NCBI RefSeq assembly: GCF_014647875.1
Contig: NZ_BMQA01000001.1
Coordinates: 248,001-312,000, forward strand
DNA from: Streptomyces brasiliensis
GTDB lineage: Bacteria; Actinomycetota; Actinomycetes; Streptomycetales; Streptomycetaceae
DNA: 64,000 bases
Reading direction: 5' to 3'
Position 1 is the first letter of the stretch. Every line of letters begins with the position of its first letter. The translations under genes were made by a program, and so were the position numbers. The notes below the pieces were generated by a model, which was not told the origin of the DNA, did not search any database, and was given only the letters and a program-made list of their open reading frames with translations. This document shows positions 51,652-60,626 of this stretch, in pieces.

Positions 51652-52526
51652 GCCGGCCTCCCGATCGACGCGACCGCCGGCCGGTACTCCGCGGCCGCCG
51701 GCCCCGGCACGCCCACCCGGACCGAGAACAAGGCGCCGTCGTACGGTCCCGGTGCCGTGAGACCCACCGTGGCCGTGGTGATGTGCAGGACGTCGCCCTC
51801 GAGGCAGACCCCGGCGGGCTGGCTCGCGGGCAGCCGCACGGTGCGCTCCAGCGTGCCGTCCGGCAGGTGACGGCGTACCGTCCCCGTCCCCCAGACCGCG
51901 ATCCACACCGCGCCCTCGCCGTCGACGGCCATCCCGTCCGGGCTGCCGTCCTCGACCGTGACGAACGTGTCCGGCGTGCCGAGTGAGCCCGTCTCCGGAT
52001 CGACGGGGTAACGGCGGACGACACCTCGCGCGCTGTCGGCCAGGTACATGGTCCGTCCGTCGGCGGAGAACGCGGGCCCGTTGGGAACGGAGATGTCCTC
52101 CAGCACCCGCACCACCGTGCCGTCGTGGTCCACGCGGAACAGCGAACCCGCGTCCTCGTCGGCGTCGTACGACATGCTGCCCGCCCAGAACCTCCCGGAC
52201 GGGTCGGCCGTGCCGTCGTTCATGCGCATCGCCGGCCGGGTGCCGGCCTCCGGCCGGGCCAGCCAGGTCGGGGTGCCGTCGGAGGTGAGCAGGCAGATGC
52301 CGGTGCCCGCCGCCGCGATCCAGCTGCCGGGCCGGCCGGCCACCGGTGCCACCGCGCCCAGGGGGACGGGCAGCCGAGCGAGCGTGTCCAAGGGCGCGGT
52401 GGGGTCGTCGGGGGCCGCGAGCAGACGTCCCTTCAGAATGTCGACGAGGACCAGGCGTCCGCCGGTGAAGCGGATGCCTTCGCCGAGTTCGAGGCGGTCG
52501 GGGCGGGTGGCGGCCGGGGCGTCCAT
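51648..52526 (-). CDS. SMP-30/gluconolactonase family sugar lactonase
   Basis: 292-residue six-bladed beta-propeller of the SMP-30/gluconolactonase family. Metal ligands are visible as Glu in LGEGIRFTGG, Asn in ISVPNGPAFSADG and Asp in EDGSPDGMAVDGEG; NDGTADPSGRFWAG is also typical. It would open the galactono-lactone made by the SDR dehydrogenase to galactonate. It starts at an ATG overlapping the aldolase stop by one base (TGATG). Confidence 0.85.
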   Translation of the reverse strand: MDAPAATRPDRLELGEGIRFTGGRLVLVDILKGRLLAAPDDPTAPLDTLARLPVPLGAVAPVAGRPGSWIAAAGTGICLLTSDGTPTWLARPEAGTRPAMRMNDGTADPSGRFWAGSMSYDADEDAGSLFRVDHDGTVVRVLEDISVPNGPAFSADGRTMYLADSARGVVRRYPVDPETGSLGTPDTFVTVEDGSPDGMAVDGEGAVWIAVWGTGTVRRHLPDGTLERTVRLPASQPAGVCLEGDVLHITTATVGLTAPGPYDGALFSVRVGVPGPAAAEYRPAVASIGRPA

Positions 52527-53158
52527 CACGCAGTGGCCTCCTGTACGGCGGTACGGAAGGCGCGGGCCCGCTCGCGGAGGGCGGAGAGGCTGCCGCCGTG
52601 GGCCGCGTCGCCGACGAGCGGCGAGCCGATGCCGACGGCGCGCGCTCCCGCGGCCAGATAGGCGCGTGCGGCGGCCTCGTCGACGCCGCCCACCGGGACG
52701 AACGTCTCGTGCGGGAACGGCCCTTGGAGCGCCTTGAGGTAGTCGAGGCCGCCCGCCTGGGCGGCGGGGAATATCTTCAGCGCCTCGGCGCCCAGCGCAC
52801 GGGCGGCGATGACTTCGGTCGGGGTCATGACGCCGGCCAGGACCGGCATCCCGAGGGCGCGGGCCTCGGCGACACCCTCCCCGAGGCCGGGGGTGACGGC
52901 GAAGTCGGCGCCCGCCCGGTGCGCGGCGCGGGCGTCGTCGGCGGTCAGGACGGTGCCGGCGCCGAGGTGCCGGTCGGCGCCGAGGGCCTCGCGGGCGCGC
53001 TCGATGACGCTCAGGGCGTCCTGGCCGCTGAGGGACACCTCGATCAGCTCGATGCCCTCGTCGGCGAGGACGAGTACGGTGCGCAGCGCGGCCTCGGGGT
53101 CGTCGCCGCGCACGATGGCGACCAACCGGTGGACGGCCAGGGCGGCTTGCAGATCCAC
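52526..53158 (-). CDS. dgoA: KDPG/KDPGal aldolase (2-keto-3-deoxy-6-phosphogalactonate aldolase)
   Basis: 210-residue class I aldolase. The general acid/base Glu lies in GIELIEVSLSG, the phosphate/substrate region is LGAGTVLTADDARAAHRAGA with VTPG, and the Schiff-base lysine is in GAEALKIFPAAQAGG. It splits 2-keto-3-deoxy-6-phosphogalactonate into pyruvate and glyceraldehyde-3-phosphate. I start at the GTG at 53158 because AAGGAG lies 8 bases upstream; the GTG at 53164 is only 2 bases from it. KDPG (glucose-derived) activity cannot be excluded from sequence, but the neighbouring galactonate dehydratase favours the galacto isomer. Confidence 0.85.
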   Translation of the reverse strand: MDLQAALAVHRLVAIVRGDDPEAALRTVLVLADEGIELIEVSLSGQDALSVIERAREALGADRHLGAGTVLTADDARAAHRAGADFAVTPGLGEGVAEARALGMPVLAGVMTPTEVIAARALGAEALKIFPAAQAGGLDYLKALQGPFPHETFVPVGGVDEAAARAYLAAGARAVGIGSPLVGDAAHGGSLSALRERARAFRTAVQEATA

Positions 53159-53194
53159 GGACACAACTCCTTGTACTGGCGGGCGGGTTCGGGT

Positions 53195-54013
53195 TCAGGC
53201 GCAGCGGCAGTCGGCGGCGAGCGTGAGCCGCCAGCGGACCTCGCCGGACGCGGGCACGCTCGCGGCGTCCTCGGGTCCCGCGTCGGCGAGGTCGAAGGCG
53301 CGGCCGAGCATCGGCTCGACTCCCGTGCTGCGGTAGGGGTCTTCGGCGGGAAAGCCGCCGAGATTGCGCCACAGGGCGGTCGACAGCGGCTGCCCGTCGG
53401 CCTCCAGGGCGAAGGAGAGGCGGTCCGCGCCGTCGTGGACGCAGCAGTCCGGGGCGTCGACGACGGCGCCGACCGCGCTGCCGTCGTCGGGTCCGAAGCG
53501 GTCCATCGGCAGGCCGAGAGGCGCGGGCCAGTCGCCCTCGGCCCAGGGCGCGCCGGCCGGCCAGGGCAGGTCGAGGAGCGGTGCGGCCTCGGGGTGGAGG
53601 CGGGTGCGGGCACCGGGCCGTATGCGCACGGTCGCCGACGGGCTCAGGTCCAGCAGGGCGTGGGCGGCCCAGACGAAGCGGAAGCCGGGGTCGGCCGTGA
53701 GCACGTAACCGGCCTCGGCACCCTCCGCCGTCGTACGGATCGTCCGCGCCAGGGCGAACCGCTCGGCGTGCACGGTGTCGGTGTCGCCCTCGCGCTTCCA
53801 GGCCCGAGACCAGACGTCACCGTGGTCGGGCGTGCCGCGTACGGTGGGAACGCATTCCTCCAGACCGCCCGCGTCCACGAAGGCGTCCCCGGGCGACACG
53901 CTCGCTCGACCGGTCGCCGTCCCGTGCCACAGCCATTGGCGGTCCGCGGCGCGCAACGAGGTCCAACGGCCGCCGTGCGCCGGGTCGGTGACGATCTCCA
54001 GGGACACCGTCAC
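53195..54013 (-). CDS. Aldose 1-epimerase-like protein
   Basis: 272 residues with the galactose mutarotase-like beta-sandwich, divergent from GalM. Visible parts are AHGGRWTSLRAADRQWLWHG, DAGGLEECVPTVRG and RIRPGARTRLHPEAAPLLD; the late acid/base Glu may be in STGVEPMLGRAF. It would interconvert sugar anomers for the dehydrogenase. The GTG start overlaps the galactonate dehydratase stop as GTGA. Some relatives have unknown substrates, so mutarotase activity is probable rather than certain. Confidence 0.75.
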   Translation of the reverse strand: MTVSLEIVTDPAHGGRWTSLRAADRQWLWHGTATGRASVSPGDAFVDAGGLEECVPTVRGTPDHGDVWSRAWKREGDTDTVHAERFALARTIRTTAEGAEAGYVLTADPGFRFVWAAHALLDLSPSATVRIRPGARTRLHPEAAPLLDLPWPAGAPWAEGDWPAPLGLPMDRFGPDDGSAVGAVVDAPDCCVHDGADRLSFALEADGQPLSTALWRNLGGFPAEDPYRSTGVEPMLGRAFDLADAGPEDAASVPASGEVRWRLTLAADCRCA

Positions 54014-55155
54014 CACTCCGCGAAGGAGCCGTCGGAGTGCCGCCACACCGGGTTGCGCCAGGCATGTCCGGTGCGGTCGGCGGCGCGTACGGCGGCCTCG
54101 TCGACGGTCACGCCGAGGCCCGGGGCGTCGCCGCGCGGCGCGTGGCCGTCGACGAACCTGAACGGCTCGGGGTCGACGACGTACGACAGCAGGTCGCCGT
54201 CCTTGTTGTAGTGGATGCCCCGGCTCTGCTCCTGGATGAGGAAGTTCGGTGTGGCGAAGGCGACCTGGAGGCTGGCCGCGAGCGCGATGGGGCCGAGCGG
54301 GCAGTGCGGGGCGAGCTGGGCGCCGTACGTCTCGGCGAGCGAGGCGATGCGGTGGACCTCGGAGATGCCGCCCGCGTGGGAGAGGTCGGGCTGGGCGACG
54401 GCGATGCCCGCGGTGAGGACGGGCAGGAACTCGGCGCGTCCGTAGAGGCGTTCGCCGGTGGCGAGGGGGACGGGACTGGCGGCGACCAGGCCGGGCAGCA
54501 GGTGGCTCTGCTCGGGGACGACGGGCTCCTCCACGAACAGCGGGTGGAGCGGGGCGAGTTCGGCGAGGACGCGGCGGGAGCTGGCGGCCGTGAAGCGGCC
54601 GTGGAAGTCGACGGCGACGTCCCGGTCCGGGCCGAGCACCTCGCGGGCGGCGGCCACCCGCTCGACGACGGCGGCGGTCTCGGCCGCGGTGGCCATGGGC
54701 GAGGTCGCGCCGGCGCCGTTCATCTTCACGGCGGTGAATCCGGCCTCCACCTGGGCGGCTATCTGCTCGGTCAGCTCGGCGGGTTCGTCGCCGCCGACCC
54801 AGGCATAGACCCGGACGCGGTCGCGCACGGGACCGCCGAGCAGGGCGTGCACGGGAGCGCCGTATGTCTTCCCGGCGATGTCCCACAGTGCCTGGTCGAG
54901 GCCGGCGACGGCGCTGGAGAGGACCGGTCCACCGCGGTAGAAGCCGCCCTTGGTGAGCACCTGCCAGTGGTCCTGGATGCGAAGCGGGTCCTGGCCCATG
55001 AGGTGGTCGGCGAGGACGTCGACGGCGGCGCGGACCACCTCGGCGCGGCCCTCGACGACGGGCTCGCCCCAGCCGACCACGCCGTCGTCGGTCTCGACGC
55101 GGCAGAACAGCCAGCGCGGCGGCACGAGGAAGGTCTCGATGCGGGTGATCTTCAC
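54010..55155 (-). CDS. dgoD: D-galactonate dehydratase
   Basis: 381 residues of the enolase superfamily, mandelate racemase branch. It can be followed against E. coli DgoD from end to end: KITRIETFLVPPRWLFCRVE, GRAEVVRAAVDVLADHLMGQ, YAWVGGD, metal ligands in VAVDFHGRF, LFVEEPVVPEQ and LATGERLYGR, catalytic His in LAPHCPLGPIALAA, and the tail WRNPVWRHSDGSFAEW. It removes water from D-galactonate to give 2-keto-3-deoxygalactonate. GTG start at 55155 overlaps the regulator stop by four bases. This is the firmest marker of the De Ley-Doudoroff route here. Confidence 0.92.
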   Translation of the reverse strand: MKITRIETFLVPPRWLFCRVETDDGVVGWGEPVVEGRAEVVRAAVDVLADHLMGQDPLRIQDHWQVLTKGGFYRGGPVLSSAVAGLDQALWDIAGKTYGAPVHALLGGPVRDRVRVYAWVGGDEPAELTEQIAAQVEAGFTAVKMNGAGATSPMATAAETAAVVERVAAAREVLGPDRDVAVDFHGRFTAASSRRVLAELAPLHPLFVEEPVVPEQSHLLPGLVAASPVPLATGERLYGRAEFLPVLTAGIAVAQPDLSHAGGISEVHRIASLAETYGAQLAPHCPLGPIALAASLQVAFATPNFLIQEQSRGIHYNKDGDLLSYVVDPEPFRFVDGHAPRGDAPGLGVTVDEAAVRAADRTGHAWRNPVWRHSDGSFAEW

Positions 55156-55889
55156 TGGCCGGGGTGCCTTTCCGTGTCGTCGGACCCACCGATCCGGTCG
55201 AGGTCGCGGCCGGCCTGGTCGAGCAGGGCGCGCATGGCGGCCTCGGCGGCCCGCGGGTCCTTGGCGCGTACGGCGTCCAGGACGGCGCGGTGGGCGGGTA
55301 CGGGGTCCTCGCTGTGCGGGGAGCTGTGCACGATGCGGTCGCGGTGGGCGAGGCCGGTCTCGATCACCATCTCCATGCGTTCGAGGAGTTCGTTGTGGGT
55401 GGCGGCGAGCAGGGCGCGGTGAAAGGCGAGGTCGGCCTCGACGGCGTGGGCCGCGTCGCCGTCCGGTTCGGCCATCGCGTCGAGGGCGGCGTCCAGGGCG
55501 GTGAGGTCGTCGTCGGTGCGGCGCTCGGCGGCGAGGCGTACGGCGGCGGGCTCGATGATGGAGCGCACCTCGGCGAGGTTGTGCAGCAGGGCCTGGTCGG
55601 CCTCGGTGGTGCGGTCGCTCTCGAACTGCCAGCGCAGCACGTCGGCGTCGAGCAGGTTCCAGTCCGCGCGGGCCCGGACGAAGGTGCCGCGCTTCTGACG
55701 GGCGTCGACCATGCCCTTGGCGGCCAGGACCTTCAGGGACTCGCGCAGGGCGGTGAGGCTGACGTCCAGTTCGCTCTGCAGGGCGACCAGGTCCAGGGTG
55801 GCCCCCTCGGGGATCTCGCCGCCCAGGATGCGACGGGCGAGTGCCTCCACGGTCTGACCGTGCACGCCGCGGCGGGCGTAGGGCGTCAT
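55152..55889 (-). CDS. FadR-type GntR regulator, DgoR-like
   Basis: 245 residues. Helix-turn-helix: QTVEALARRILGGEIPEG, then LQSELDVSLTALRESLKVLA and QKRGTFVRARADWNLLDAD. The FCD domain follows with RSIIEPAAVRLAAERRTDD and EADLAFHRALLAATHNELL. The segment WNLLDADVLRWQFE closely parallels E. coli DgoR (the galactonate-responsive repressor). It probably represses the operon until galactonate binds. It is encoded inside the operon, 37 bases after the dehydrogenase stop, and overlaps dgoD. The AT-rich repeat at 62022-62034 is a candidate operator. Confidence 0.87.
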   Translation of the reverse strand: MTPYARRGVHGQTVEALARRILGGEIPEGATLDLVALQSELDVSLTALRESLKVLAAKGMVDARQKRGTFVRARADWNLLDADVLRWQFESDRTTEADQALLHNLAEVRSIIEPAAVRLAAERRTDDDLTALDAALDAMAEPDGDAAHAVEADLAFHRALLAATHNELLERMEMVIETGLAHRDRIVHSSPHSEDPVPAHRAVLDAVRAKDPRAAEAAMRALLDQAGRDLDRIGGSDDTERHPGQ

Positions 55890-55926
55890 GTCGTACTGCC
55901 TTTCTGCTGCGGGGTGGACGCGGGGG

Positions 55927-56697
55927 TCATGCGGAGGCCTTCACGACGCTCCAGCCGCCGTCCACGAGGAGACTCGACCCGGTGATGAAGGAAGCCTCGT
56001 CGGAGCCGAGGAAGGCGATCGCGGCGGCCACCTCCTCGGGGGTGCCGAAGCGGCCGGCCGCGGTCTCGGCGACGCTGCGCTCCCGGTCCTCGGCGGACAC
56101 CCGGTCCCAGGCGGCCGTCAGGATCGGGCCGGGCACGACGGCGTTGACGCGCACCTCGGGCCCGTACTCGACCGCGAGTTGTCCGCACAGGGACAGCAGC
56201 GCGCCCTTGGACGCCGCGTAGGCGGGGTGTCCGGGTATGCCCTTGTGTGCGTGGACGGAGGAGGTGAGGACGACGGCTCCGCGGCGGTCGCGCAGGTCGG
56301 GCAGCACGGTCTTGAAACCGAGGAAGGCACCGGTGAGGTTGACGTCGAGCTGCCGTCGCCAGGAGGCCAGGGTCAGTTCGTGCGCCGGGGTCACCTCGAC
56401 GACGAAGGCGTTGCTGACGAGCAGGTCCACGGGGCCGAAGGCGCGTGCGGCGTCCGCGACGCGCGCCCAGTCCCCCTCGGCCGAGACGTCGGCGGCGACG
56501 AAGCGGGCCCGGCCGCCGTCCTCGGCGATCCGCTCGGCGACCGCCGTGCCGCGTTCCTCGGCGACGTCGGCGAGGACGACGGCGGCTCCCTCCCGGGCGA
56601 GGCGTTCGGCGGTGGCGGCTCCGATGCCGGAGGCGGCGCCGGTGACCACGGCCGTACGGCCGGTGAAGCGGTCACCGGACCGGCGGGACTGTTCCAT
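55927..56697 (-). CDS. SDR-family sugar (galactose) dehydrogenase
   Basis: 256-residue classical short-chain dehydrogenase. Cofactor motif TGAASGIGAATAERLAREG; the catalytic Ser is in VVLTSSVHAHKG and the YxxxK in PAYAASKGALLSLCG. The NAD-side acidic residue at the end of strand 2 (VVLADVAEE) suggests NAD+. In this operon it should oxidise galactose at C1 to the lactone. The ATG at 56697 is preferred because GAAGGAG lies upstream; a GTG/ATG further upstream at 56745 gives an unconserved extension. Confidence 0.83.
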   Translation of the reverse strand: MEQSRRSGDRFTGRTAVVTGAASGIGAATAERLAREGAAVVLADVAEERGTAVAERIAEDGGRARFVAADVSAEGDWARVADAARAFGPVDLLVSNAFVVEVTPAHELTLASWRRQLDVNLTGAFLGFKTVLPDLRDRRGAVVLTSSVHAHKGIPGHPAYAASKGALLSLCGQLAVEYGPEVRVNAVVPGPILTAAWDRVSAEDRERSVAETAAGRFGTPEEVAAAIAFLGSDEASFITGSSLLVDGGWSVVKASA

Positions 56698-56763
56698 CGG
56701 GTGGTTCGGCTCCTTCGGTGCGCTGAATGAGTGTGGGGTGAACATATGCCGGTCGACGGGTGT

Positions 56764-58839
56764 CTACTCCCGTGTCAGTACCACCAGTTCCGCGTCGTGC
56801 GCGGCGCTCCACGCGAACGGCAGCCCGTAGTGGAGCAGATGGGCACCGCTGTACGCGGCTCCCGAGTCCGCGTCCCGGTAGGTGGCGGCCGCATCGAGGC
56901 CGCGCAGCCTGAGCCGGGCCGGGCGGCCGGGGACGAGCGGGGCGCCGTCCAGCGGTCCGGTGCTCAGGGCGGCCACGACGGTGCGTCCGTCGGCCCCGTC
57001 GTACTGGACACCGCAGGTGACGTCGCGCGGGCTGCCGAGCAGCCGGGCCTCACCCAGGTGGACGACGTCCCGGACGTCCTTGTAGCGGGCGATCCAGCGG
57101 GCGGCCTCGGCGCGCTGGTCGGCGTCCCAGTGGCGCAGGTCGGCGCCGATGCCGAGGACGCCGCACATGGCATTGACGAAGCGGAAGGCGAGGCTGCGCG
57201 AGCGGGGGTCGAAGACGCCGGGGGCGTCGGTGACCCAGGAGCTCATCACGTGCGGGGCGTGGGCGTGCAGGAAGCCGTACTGGATCGCGAGCCGGTCCAG
57301 GGGCGCGGTGTTGTCGCTGGGCCACAGGACGTCGGTGCGGGCCAGGGTGGCGTGGTCGACGCGTGCGCCGCCGCCCGCGCAGCCCTCGACGGTGACGTGG
57401 GGGTGGGCGGAGCGCAGGTGGTCGAGAACGTGCAGATAGCCGGCCACGTGCTGGGCGTCGAGGTCGAGACGGTCGGCGGGTCCGGCGCCGGGGCGGCTGC
57501 GTTCGGTGGGCGGCCGGTTCATGTCCCACTTGAGGTACGAGATGTCGTACTCGGTCAGCAGCCGGTCGAGCGTGCCGATGACGAAGTCCTGGACGTCGGT
57601 GCGTCCGAGGTCGAGCAGGAGCTGGTTGCGCACCAGCCGGGCGGGCCGGTCCTCGATCCGGTAGACCCAGTCGGGGTGTTCGGCGTACAGCTCGCTGCCG
57701 GGGCTCACGGCCTCCGGTTCGATCCAGAGCCCGAAGTCGAGCCCTAGGGCACGCACGTCGTCGACGAACCGTCCGAAGCCGTCCGGGAAGGCCGCCGGGT
57801 CCGGGTACCAGTCGCCGAGGCCGCCGGTGTCGTCGGCGCGGCCGGTGAACCAGCCGTCGTCGACGACGAACAGCTCGGCGCCGATGTCCGCTGCGGTCTT
57901 CGCCAGCTCCAGCTGCCCGGCGGCGTCGACGTCGAAGGCGGTGGCCTCCCACGAGTTGTAGAGGACCTTGCGGGGCCGGCGCAGCCGCTCGCCGCTGAGG
58001 TGACGCTCGTAGCGGTGCCAGACCCGCGACAGCCCGTCGAGTCCCTCCGCGCTGAACGCGCAGGCCAGGCGCGGGGTGGTCAGGGTCTCGCCCGGGGTGA
58101 GGTACACCGCTCCCTCGTGCGGGACCCGGCCGGCGCGGACCCGGACGAACCCGCCCGGCTCGGCCTGCGCGGTCAGGTGCCAGTTGCCGGGCCATTCGAG
58201 GGCGACACCGTACGCCGGTCCGTTCTCCCCGTCCTGGACGGCTAGCCAGGGCGCGTAGGCGTGACCGGGGGCGCCCTGTGTGCTGCCCATGCTGAACGTG
58301 CCCCGGGACAGGTCGAGTCGGGTGTGCTGGAACTCCTGCGACCACTGGCCGGTGAGGTACGTCAGCCGAGCCGGGCCGGTGACCGGGACGGTGACGGCGG
58401 CCGAGTCGAGGCGTTCCAGGCGCAGTTCGCGCGAGGAGGTGAACTCGGTCCAGCGCAGGATCACATCGGTGCCCGGCACGGTCCGGTAGCACAGGACCGT
58501 GCGCAGCCCGAGCACCTCGTCGGTGAACGCGAGCCGCAGAGCGCCCTCGTCCTCCTCGGCGCCCGCGAACTCCCACCACACGCCCCGCTCCTCGCCCGGC
58601 CGGGACGCCACGAGGTCGGCACCGGTGAACGGGCGCAGCCCGTACGGCAGATATTCGGCCGGCGCGGCGTCGGCGGGGGTGAAGAAATGGGTGCGGTGCG
58701 ACCAGTCCAGTGCGGACGGTCCGGTCTCGACACCGTGGGGTCCCCAGGCGTCGAGTTCGGCCCAGGGGCCGTCGGCGGACAGTCGTACCGTGTAGCTGGT
58801 GGCGTCGGTGCGCAGGGTCCAGCGCTGGTACGGCGTCAC
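56764..58839 (-). CDS. GH36 alpha-galactosidase (cytosolic)
   Basis: 691 residues without a signal peptide. The catalytic TIM barrel shows LYNSWEATAFDVDAAGQLEL, LFVVDDGWFTGR, LGLDFGLWIEPEAVSPGSEL and the nucleophile Asp in ISYLKWDMNRPPTE. The acid/base Asp is in LWPSDNTAPLDR. The N-terminal beta-sandwich is GH36-typical (TYLTGQWSQEFQHTRLDL). It hydrolyses imported melibiose/raffinose-type alpha-galactosides to galactose. The GTG at 58839 overlaps the permease stop by four bases. Confidence 0.9.
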   Translation of the reverse strand: MTPYQRWTLRTDATSYTVRLSADGPWAELDAWGPHGVETGPSALDWSHRTHFFTPADAAPAEYLPYGLRPFTGADLVASRPGEERGVWWEFAGAEEDEGALRLAFTDEVLGLRTVLCYRTVPGTDVILRWTEFTSSRELRLERLDSAAVTVPVTGPARLTYLTGQWSQEFQHTRLDLSRGTFSMGSTQGAPGHAYAPWLAVQDGENGPAYGVALEWPGNWHLTAQAEPGGFVRVRAGRVPHEGAVYLTPGETLTTPRLACAFSAEGLDGLSRVWHRYERHLSGERLRRPRKVLYNSWEATAFDVDAAGQLELAKTAADIGAELFVVDDGWFTGRADDTGGLGDWYPDPAAFPDGFGRFVDDVRALGLDFGLWIEPEAVSPGSELYAEHPDWVYRIEDRPARLVRNQLLLDLGRTDVQDFVIGTLDRLLTEYDISYLKWDMNRPPTERSRPGAGPADRLDLDAQHVAGYLHVLDHLRSAHPHVTVEGCAGGGARVDHATLARTDVLWPSDNTAPLDRLAIQYGFLHAHAPHVMSSWVTDAPGVFDPRSRSLAFRFVNAMCGVLGIGADLRHWDADQRAEAARWIARYKDVRDVVHLGEARLLGSPRDVTCGVQYDGADGRTVVAALSTGPLDGAPLVPGRPARLRLRGLDAAATYRDADSGAAYSGAHLLHYGLPFAWSAAHDAELVVLTRE

Positions 58840-59690
58840 TTGACCGCTCCGAGGTTGAGGCCGGCCACGAAGTGGCGCTGGAAGCGCAGGAACACGGCCA
58901 CCGTGGGCGCCGCCGCGATGACGGACCCGGCGGCGATCACGTTCCACATGGAGACGTATTGTCCCTGGAGCCCGATGAGGGCGGCGGTGATGGGCATCTT
59001 GGTGTCGCTGCGCAGCACGGTGATGGCCCACAGCAGGTCGTTGAAGATCCAGGTGAAGGACAGCGCGCTGAGCGCGGCCAGGGCCGGGCGGGTGAGCGGG
59101 AGGATGATCCGCCAGAAGATCTGCCAGGGCCCGGCGCCGTCGACGACGGCGGCCTGCTGGATCTCCACCGGGATGGCCCGCATGAACCCGTGCAGGACGA
59201 AGACGTAGAAGCCGACGCCGAAGCCGATCTGCACGCCGATGAGCGCGGGCAACGTGTCGTAGACGCCCATCAGTTCGCTCAGCTTGGACACCGGGATGAG
59301 CAGGATCTGCGGGGGGAGCAGATTGCCGCCGAGCATGAGCAGCAGCAGGGAGCGCCGGAAGGGCATCTCGTAGCGGCTGAGCGCGAACGCGGCCATCGCG
59401 GCCAGGGCGAGCGTGATCACCACGCAGGGCACGGTCACGAGGAGGCTGTTGATCAGGGCGCGCTGCTGGCCGCCGTCGACCCAGGCCTGCCGGAAGTTGT
59501 CCAGGGTGAAGGACCGGGGCCGGCTGCCCAGGCCGTGGGCGGCGATGTCGTCGAAGGAGCGCAGGCTGGTCACCAGGACCAGGGCGATGGGCAGCAGCCA
59601 CAGGACGGCGAGGGCGCCCGCCCCGAGGTGGAAGCCGGCCGTCGCCGTGCGGCGCCGGCGCAGGGCGGCGGAGTTTGCGGAGGCGGCCAT
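58836..59690 (-). CDS. Carbohydrate ABC transporter permease 2 (MalG type)
   Basis: 284 residues, about six helices (HLGAGALAVLWLLPIALVLV first). The EAA loop for ATPase contact reads EIQQAAVVDGAGPWQIFWRI. The downstream end of TIM-like pair: NLLPPQILLIPVSKLSELMG. It pairs with the preceding permease gene. The ATG overlaps that gene's stop as TGATG. No transporter ATPase gene is in the operon; Streptomyces sugar importers usually share MsiK. Confidence 0.9.
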   Translation of the reverse strand: MAASANSAALRRRRTATAGFHLGAGALAVLWLLPIALVLVTSLRSFDDIAAHGLGSRPRSFTLDNFRQAWVDGGQQRALINSLLVTVPCVVITLALAAMAAFALSRYEMPFRRSLLLLMLGGNLLPPQILLIPVSKLSELMGVYDTLPALIGVQIGFGVGFYVFVLHGFMRAIPVEIQQAAVVDGAGPWQIFWRIILPLTRPALAALSALSFTWIFNDLLWAITVLRSDTKMPITAALIGLQGQYVSMWNVIAAGSVIAAAPTVAVFLRFQRHFVAGLNLGAVK

Positions 59691-60625
59691 CAGTCGGCCT
59701 CCCGGAAGGCGCGCACGAGGTAGGAGGCGATGACGCCGAAGGCCAGCACGAAGATGACGACGGCCAGCGCGGAGCCGTAACCCAGGCGCAGGGACTGGAA
59801 AGCTGTGGAGTACATGTAGGTGCTCAGCAGTTCGGACGAGTGGTAGGGGCCGCCCCGGGTGAGGGACCACACGACGTCGAAGGAGCGCAGCGAGTCGATG
59901 ATGATCACCGAGAGGACGACCGCGTTGACGCTGCGCAGCTGGGGCAACGTCACATAGCGGAAGCGCTGCCGGCGTCCGGCGCCGTCGACCTTGGCGGCCT
60001 CGTACAGGGCGGGGTCGATGCCCTTGAGGCCGGCGAGGTAGAGGACCATCACATAGCCGACCTGGCGCCACAGCGCGGGCACGATGACCGCGTACAGGGC
60101 GGTGTCCTGATCGGCGAGCCAGGCGTGGCGCAGGCTGCCGAGGCCGAAGGACTGGAGGAGTTGGTTGAGGACGCCGTCGGGCTGGTAGATGGCCTGCCAG
60201 ACGAGGGCGGTGGCGACGAGCGAGAACACGACGGGCAGGAACAGGGCCGCGCGGTAGAAGCCGACGCCCCGGCGCTCCTGCTGGAGGAGAAGCGCGGCGG
60301 CGAGCCCGAGGACCGCCGAGAGTCCGCCGAACAGGACGAGCCACAGCACGGTGTCGACAGCCGCGGTGCGGAAGACCTCGTCGTGGAGCATCTCCCGGAA
60401 GTTGCCGAGGCCGACGAAGCGGGGCGCGGAGACGCCGTCCCAGCTGGTGAAGGCGAGGTAGAAACCCTGCAGCGCGGGCCAGAACACCCACACCGCCTCG
60501 GCGAGCAGCGGGACGAGGAGGAAGGCCAGCACCATCGGCGGGGTGCGCCGGGGCCCCCGGGCCCGCCCGCCGCGAGGCGAGGGCGGGGCCGGGGAGGTGC
60601 GCTCGGGGGCGGTCAGGACGGCCAC
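59690..60625 (-). CDS. Carbohydrate ABC transporter permease 1 (MalF type)
   Basis: 311 residues. A first helix (MVLAFLLVPLLAEAVWVFWP) follows a basic, Pro-rich N-terminus. The EAA loop is LYEAAKVDGAGRRQRFRYVT. The GTG at 60625 lies one base beyond the stop of the binding-protein gene. Sixfold helices as in UgpA/LacF relatives. Confidence 0.9.
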   Translation of the reverse strand: MAVLTAPERTSPAPPSPRGGRARGPRRTPPMVLAFLLVPLLAEAVWVFWPALQGFYLAFTSWDGVSAPRFVGLGNFREMLHDEVFRTAAVDTVLWLVLFGGLSAVLGLAAALLLQQERRGVGFYRAALFLPVVFSLVATALVWQAIYQPDGVLNQLLQSFGLGSLRHAWLADQDTALYAVIVPALWRQVGYVMVLYLAGLKGIDPALYEAAKVDGAGRRQRFRYVTLPQLRSVNAVVLSVIIIDSLRSFDVVWSLTRGGPYHSSELLSTYMYSTAFQSLRLGYGSALAVVIFVLAFGVIASYLVRAFREAD

Positions 60626-60626
60626 G